NCBI RefSeq assembly: GCF_001425835.1 | Contig: NZ_LMDP01000006.1 | Coordinates: 1 to 59,929 of the forward strand | DNA length: 59,929 nucleotides | Direction: 5' to 3' | From: Afipia sp. Root123D2 | Lineage (GTDB): Bacteria; Pseudomonadota; Alphaproteobacteria; Rhizobiales; Xanthobacteraceae | In this document: piece by piece, positions 56,711 through 59,929 of the stretch | How positions within the stretch are numbered: the stretch's first letter is position 1 | Layout of the letters: every line of letters begins with the position of its first letter | Notes under the pieces: model-generated | What the model was told of the DNA's origin: nothing | The model's input: only the letters and a program-made list of their open reading frames with translations | Databases searched by the model: none | Program-made: the position numbers and the translations under genes

Positions 56711-59683
56711 TCAGCCAAGCGCCTCATCAAGAAACGCCTTGAGCTGCGCGAGGTGTTTCGACATCAGACCGGTGGCCGTGGCGGCCGCCGCGGCGCGGCC
56801 GGCATAGCGCGGACGCTTGCTCGGACCGCCGACCTGATTGAGAACCCATTCGAGATAAGGTTCGATGAAGTGCCACGCACCCATGTTGCGCGGCTCTTCC
56901 TGGCACCACACCACTTCGGCCTTCTTGAAACGTTCGAGCACCTGCACCAGCGTTTTCAGCGGGACCGGATACAGCTGTTCGACGCGCAGCAGATAAATGT
57001 CGTCGACGCCTCTCTTCTCGCGTTCCTCGAGCAGGTCGTAATAGACCTTGCCGGAGCACAGCACGACACGGCGGATCTTGTTGTCGGCGACGAGCTTGAT
57101 CTCGCCGCCGGTCTCGGCATCGTCGAGCAGCACGCGATGGAACGAGGTCTCGGCCCCGAATTCAGCCAGCGACGATACCGCCCGCTTGTGGCGCAGCAGC
57201 GACTTCGGCGTCATCAGGATCAGCGGCTTGCGGATCTCGCGCTTCAACTGGCGGCGCAGCACGTGGAAATAGTTCGCCGGCGTCGTCGGGTTGGCGACCT
57301 GCATGTTGTCTTCCGCGCACATCTGCAGGAAACGCTCGAGACGAGCGGACGAATGCTCCGGACCCTGCCCTTCATAGCCATGCGGCAGCAGACAGACGAG
57401 GCCGGACATGCGCAGCCATTTGCGTTCGCCCGACGAGATGAACTGGTCGAACAGAACCTGCGCGCCGTTGGCGAAGTCGCCGAACTGCGCTTCCCAGATC
57501 GTCAGCGCCTTCGGTTCGGCCAGCGAGTAGCCATACTCGAAGCCAAGCACGGCCTCTTCCGACAGCAGCGAGTTGATGACCTCGTAGTGGCCCCGGACGG
57601 ACTCGTATTCGCCCTGCGCGCCGCCCAGATGGTTGAACGGCGTGTAGCGGCTCTCGTCCTCCTGATCGAACAGCACCGAATGACGTTGCGAGAAAGTGCC
57701 GCGCTCGCTGTCTTGTCCGGACAGACGGACGTTGTGCCCCTCATTCATCAATGTGCAGAAAGCCAGCGCCTCGCCGGTCGCCCAGTCGATGTTTTCGCCG
57801 GTGTCGATCGCCTTCATCCGGCTGTCGAGGAAACGCTGAACCGTGCGGTGAACATGGAATCCGTCGGGCACCTTGGTGATCTGGCGCCCGATCTCCTTCA
57901 ACTCGTCGACCGCGACACCGGTGTTGCCGCGGCGGGGATCCTCGCCGAGATCGGCCGATTTGAACCCGGCCCACTTGCCGTCGAGCCAGTCGGCCTTGTT
58001 CGGCTTGTAGCCCGTGCCGGCCTCGAGCTCGGCATCGAGCCGCGCGCGCCAATCGGCCTTGGCCTTGTCGATTTCACCCTGAGTCATCACGCCGTCGGCG
58101 ACCAGGCGCTTGGCGTAAATATCGAGCGTCGACGGATGCGACGCGATCTTCTTGTACATCACCGGGTTGGTGAAGCTCGGCTCGTCGCCCTCGTTATGAC
58201 CGTGGCGCCGATAGCAGAACATGTCGATGACGACGGGCTTGTGGAATTTCTGCCGGTACTCGATCGCCACCTTGGCGGCGAACACCACCGCTTCCGGGTC
58301 GTCGCCGTTCACGTGGAAAATTGGCGCGTCGATCATCTTGGCGACGTCCGACGGATAAGGCGACGAGCGCGAATAGCGCGGGTAGGTCGTGAAGCCGATC
58401 TGGTTGTTGACGATGAAATGCAGCGAACCGCCGGTGCGATAGCCCTTCAGGTCCGACAGCGCGAAACATTCCGCGACGACGCCCTGCCCGGCGAATGCTG
58501 CGTCGCCATGCATCAGGAGCGGCAGCACGGAAATGCGCTGGTCCGGCGGATCGCCGTACTGGTCCTGTTTGGCGCGCACCTTGCCGAGCACGATCGGATC
58601 GACGATTTCCAGATGCGACGGGTTCGCGGTCAGCGACAAATGGATCTTGTTGCCATCGAATTCACGATCCGACGATGCGCCGAGATGATACTTCACATCG
58701 CCCGAACCTTCGACTTCGTCGGGCGTGGCCGAACCGCCCTTGAATTCGTGGAATAGCGCGCGGTGCGGCTTTCCCATCACCTGCGTCAGCACGTTGAGGC
58801 GGCCGCGATGCGGCATCCCGACGACGATGTCCTGCACGCCGAGATTGCCGCCGCGCTTGATGATCTGCTCGAGCGCGGGGATCAGCGATTCGCCGCCGTC
58901 GAGGCCGAACCGCTTGGTGCCGGTGAACTTGATGTCGCAGAACTTCTCGAAACCTTCGGTCTCGATCAGCTTCATCATGATCGCCCGGCGGCCTTCGCGG
59001 GTGAACGAGATTTCCTTGTCCGGCCCTTCGATGCGCTCCTGAATCCAGGCCTTCTGCTGCGGATTCGAGATGTGCATGAATTCGACGCCGAGCGTCTGGC
59101 AGTAAGTGCGCTGGCAGATCGCGACAATTTCACGCAGCGTACCGAATTCGAGACCGAGGACGTGGTCGAGGAAAATTTTGCGGTCCCAGTCGGCGTCGGT
59201 GAAGCCGTAGGAGCGCGGATCGAGTTCCTCGTGATCCTTCTGGCCCTCGATGCCGAGCGGATCCAGATTGGCATGGAAGTGGCCGCGCATGCGGTAGGCG
59301 CGGATCAGCATCAGGGCGCGGACCGAATCGCGCGTCGCCTGCTGGACATCATCGGAACTCAATGCCGCGCCGGGCGCCTGCGCCTTGGCGGCGAGCTTGG
59401 TGCCGACCGCCTTTTCGACCTGCGCCCAGTTGCCGTCGAGCGCTGAGGTCAGGTCGTCGTTGGGGGTCTGGGGCCAGTTCGGCTTCTCCCAGGAGGGACC
59501 CTTGGCGTTCTTTTCAACGTCGGCCGGCTGGTCTTTCAGGCTTTTGAAAAATTCCTGCCACTCCTGGTCCACCGAGGAGGGATTGGCCTCGTACCGCGCG
59601 TACATGTCGTCGATGTAGGTGGCATTGGCGCCGTCGAGGAAGGAAGTGAGGGCGAAATTGGCGTTCGCGGCCTGGCGAGACAT
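56711..59683 (-). CDS. sucA: 2-oxoglutarate dehydrogenase E1
   Basis: A 990-residue thiamine-diphosphate enzyme. The N-terminal E2-binding region includes FLDGANATYIDDMYARYEAN and EWQEFFKSL. VVGMPHRGRLNVLTQVMGK and FCYRRHGHNEGDEP lie in the ThDP domain, and GYEGQGPEHSSARLERFLQ in the pyrimidine-binding domain. It decarboxylates 2-oxoglutarate and transfers succinyl to SucB. It follows sucD by 131 bases, with a hairpin in between. Confidence 0.97.
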   Translation of the reverse strand: MSRQAANANFALTSFLDGANATYIDDMYARYEANPSSVDQEWQEFFKSLKDQPADVEKNAKGPSWEKPNWPQTPNDDLTSALDGNWAQVEKAVGTKLAAKAQAPGAALSSDDVQQATRDSVRALMLIRAYRMRGHFHANLDPLGIEGQKDHEELDPRSYGFTDADWDRKIFLDHVLGLEFGTLREIVAICQRTYCQTLGVEFMHISNPQQKAWIQERIEGPDKEISFTREGRRAIMMKLIETEGFEKFCDIKFTGTKRFGLDGGESLIPALEQIIKRGGNLGVQDIVVGMPHRGRLNVLTQVMGKPHRALFHEFKGGSATPDEVEGSGDVKYHLGASSDREFDGNKIHLSLTANPSHLEIVDPIVLGKVRAKQDQYGDPPDQRISVLPLLMHGDAAFAGQGVVAECFALSDLKGYRTGGSLHFIVNNQIGFTTYPRYSRSSPYPSDVAKMIDAPIFHVNGDDPEAVVFAAKVAIEYRQKFHKPVVIDMFCYRRHGHNEGDEPSFTNPVMYKKIASHPSTLDIYAKRLVADGVMTQGEIDKAKADWRARLDAELEAGTGYKPNKADWLDGKWAGFKSADLGEDPRRGNTGVAVDELKEIGRQITKVPDGFHVHRTVQRFLDSRMKAIDTGENIDWATGEALAFCTLMNEGHNVRLSGQDSERGTFSQRHSVLFDQEDESRYTPFNHLGGAQGEYESVRGHYEVINSLLSEEAVLGFEYGYSLAEPKALTIWEAQFGDFANGAQVLFDQFISSGERKWLRMSGLVCLLPHGYEGQGPEHSSARLERFLQMCAEDNMQVANPTTPANYFHVLRRQLKREIRKPLILMTPKSLLRHKRAVSSLAEFGAETSFHRVLLDDAETGGEIKLVADNKIRRVVLCSGKVYYDLLEEREKRGVDDIYLLRVEQLYPVPLKTLVQVLERFKKAEVVWCQEEPRNMGAWHFIEPYLEWVLNQVGGPSKRPRYAGRAAAAATATGLMSKHLAQLKAFLDEALG

Positions 59684-59711
59684 ATCGCGTCCTGATTTTT
59701 GATATTACGCG

Positions 59712-59735
59712 GAAAACCGGGCCAAATTGCCCGGT
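59712..59735 (-). terminator. Hairpin with T-run between sucD and sucA
   Basis: On the minus strand ACCGGGC and GCCCGGT pair around a 6-base loop, followed by TTTT. It ends about 30 bases upstream of the sucA ATG. It could lower read-through from sucCD, acting as a partial terminator. Confidence 0.6.
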
Positions 59736-59814
59736 CTTGGTGGCATCATGTTGATACGCCACCCTTTACCCTATTTAGGTCGAAAATTCGCGCCCAAAAT
59801 ACCCAAAAATTGAA

Positions 59815-59929
59815 TCAGGACTTCAATTTTTCGACAAGAGTTGTGCCGAGTCTTGCGGGGGACGGGGAGACGATGATGCCGGCGGCTTCCATGGCGGTGA
59901 TCTTGGACTCGGCGTCGCCCTTTCCGCCG
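59815..59929 (-). CDS. sucD: Succinyl-CoA synthetase alpha subunit, C-terminal part
   Basis: The last 37 residues and the TGA at 59815-59817 are in the window. [18 protein letters not shown] and [15 protein letters not shown] are the standard SucD C-terminus. SucD holds the phosphorylated histidine and CoA site in the part beyond the window. The order sucD-sucA-sucB is usual in this family. Confidence 0.93.
   Translation of the reverse strand, partial: GGKGDAESKITAMEAAGIIVSPSPARLGTTLVEKLKS

Noticed and set aside
55946..58756. A 936-codon plus-strand frame opposite sucB and sucA
   Set aside because: Long antisense open frames are expected in GC-rich coding DNA. SucA and SucB motifs on the minus strand are unambiguous.

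Overview
The window is a chromosomal segment of an alphaproteobacterium, most likely in the Hyphomicrobiales family Nitrobacteraceae (the Bradyrhizobium/Rhodopseudomonas/Afipia/Oligotropha group). The evidence is a high-GC core, the F1-ATPase genes standing apart from F0, the order sucD-sucA-sucB-SDR-lpd, an L21 with an Ala/Lys-rich tail, and composite palindromic intergenic repeats of the type common in that family. The genus cannot be fixed by eye.

Layout. 1-2.3 kb: the end of a porin-like outer membrane protein, a YjbQ enzyme, a CAP-domain protein and an epoxide-hydrolase-like enzyme. 2.4-8.9 kb: a complete minus-strand operon for a soluble NAD-dependent molybdenum formate dehydrogenase (fdsG-fdsB-fdsA-fdhD-fdsD-mobB). 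9.3-14.8 kb: a copper/silver RND efflux operon (Met-rich small protein, FixH-like protein, CusB, CusA) with no outer-membrane component. 14.8-27.0 kb: an accessory region. It holds a frameshifted Sel1-repeat gene, an exported formylglycine-generating enzyme with an arylsulfatase, remnants of a resolvase and a MobC-like protein, and a compact integrated element. The element has an HUH rolling-circle Rep, two small cargo genes, iteron-like repeats and a tyrosine integrase lying against tRNA-Ser(CGA).

27.5-41.8 kb is core chromosome: a ROK-family protein, rplU-rpmA, a GNAT acetyltransferase, a DMT transporter, obgE-proB-proA-nadD-rsfS-rlmH, an EnvC-like protein, a ctpA-type protease, a YibQ-like protein and rppH. 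41.9-47.3 kb is the F1-ATPase operon atpHAGDC, with an Ohr/OsmC peroxidase gene between atpG and atpD. 48.0-53.0 kb holds an RlpA-like protein, priA, a xerC-type recombinase, a DUF4337 protein and a membrane protein. 53.1-59.9 kb holds lpd, an SDR gene, sucB, sucA and the end of sucD, i.e. the 2-oxoglutarate dehydrogenase branch of the TCA cycle.

How the parts work together. The formate dehydrogenase operon carries its own maturation genes (FdhD sulfurtransferase, MobB for bis-MGD). The copper cluster exports Cu(I)/Ag(I) from the periplasm. The FGE/sulfatase pair looks like an activation enzyme and its client, both exported. The most unusual section is the mobile element at 22.2-26.9 kb, which combines plasmid-type rolling-circle replication with site-specific integration into a tRNA gene. 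All calls are from reading the sequence; no database search was run.
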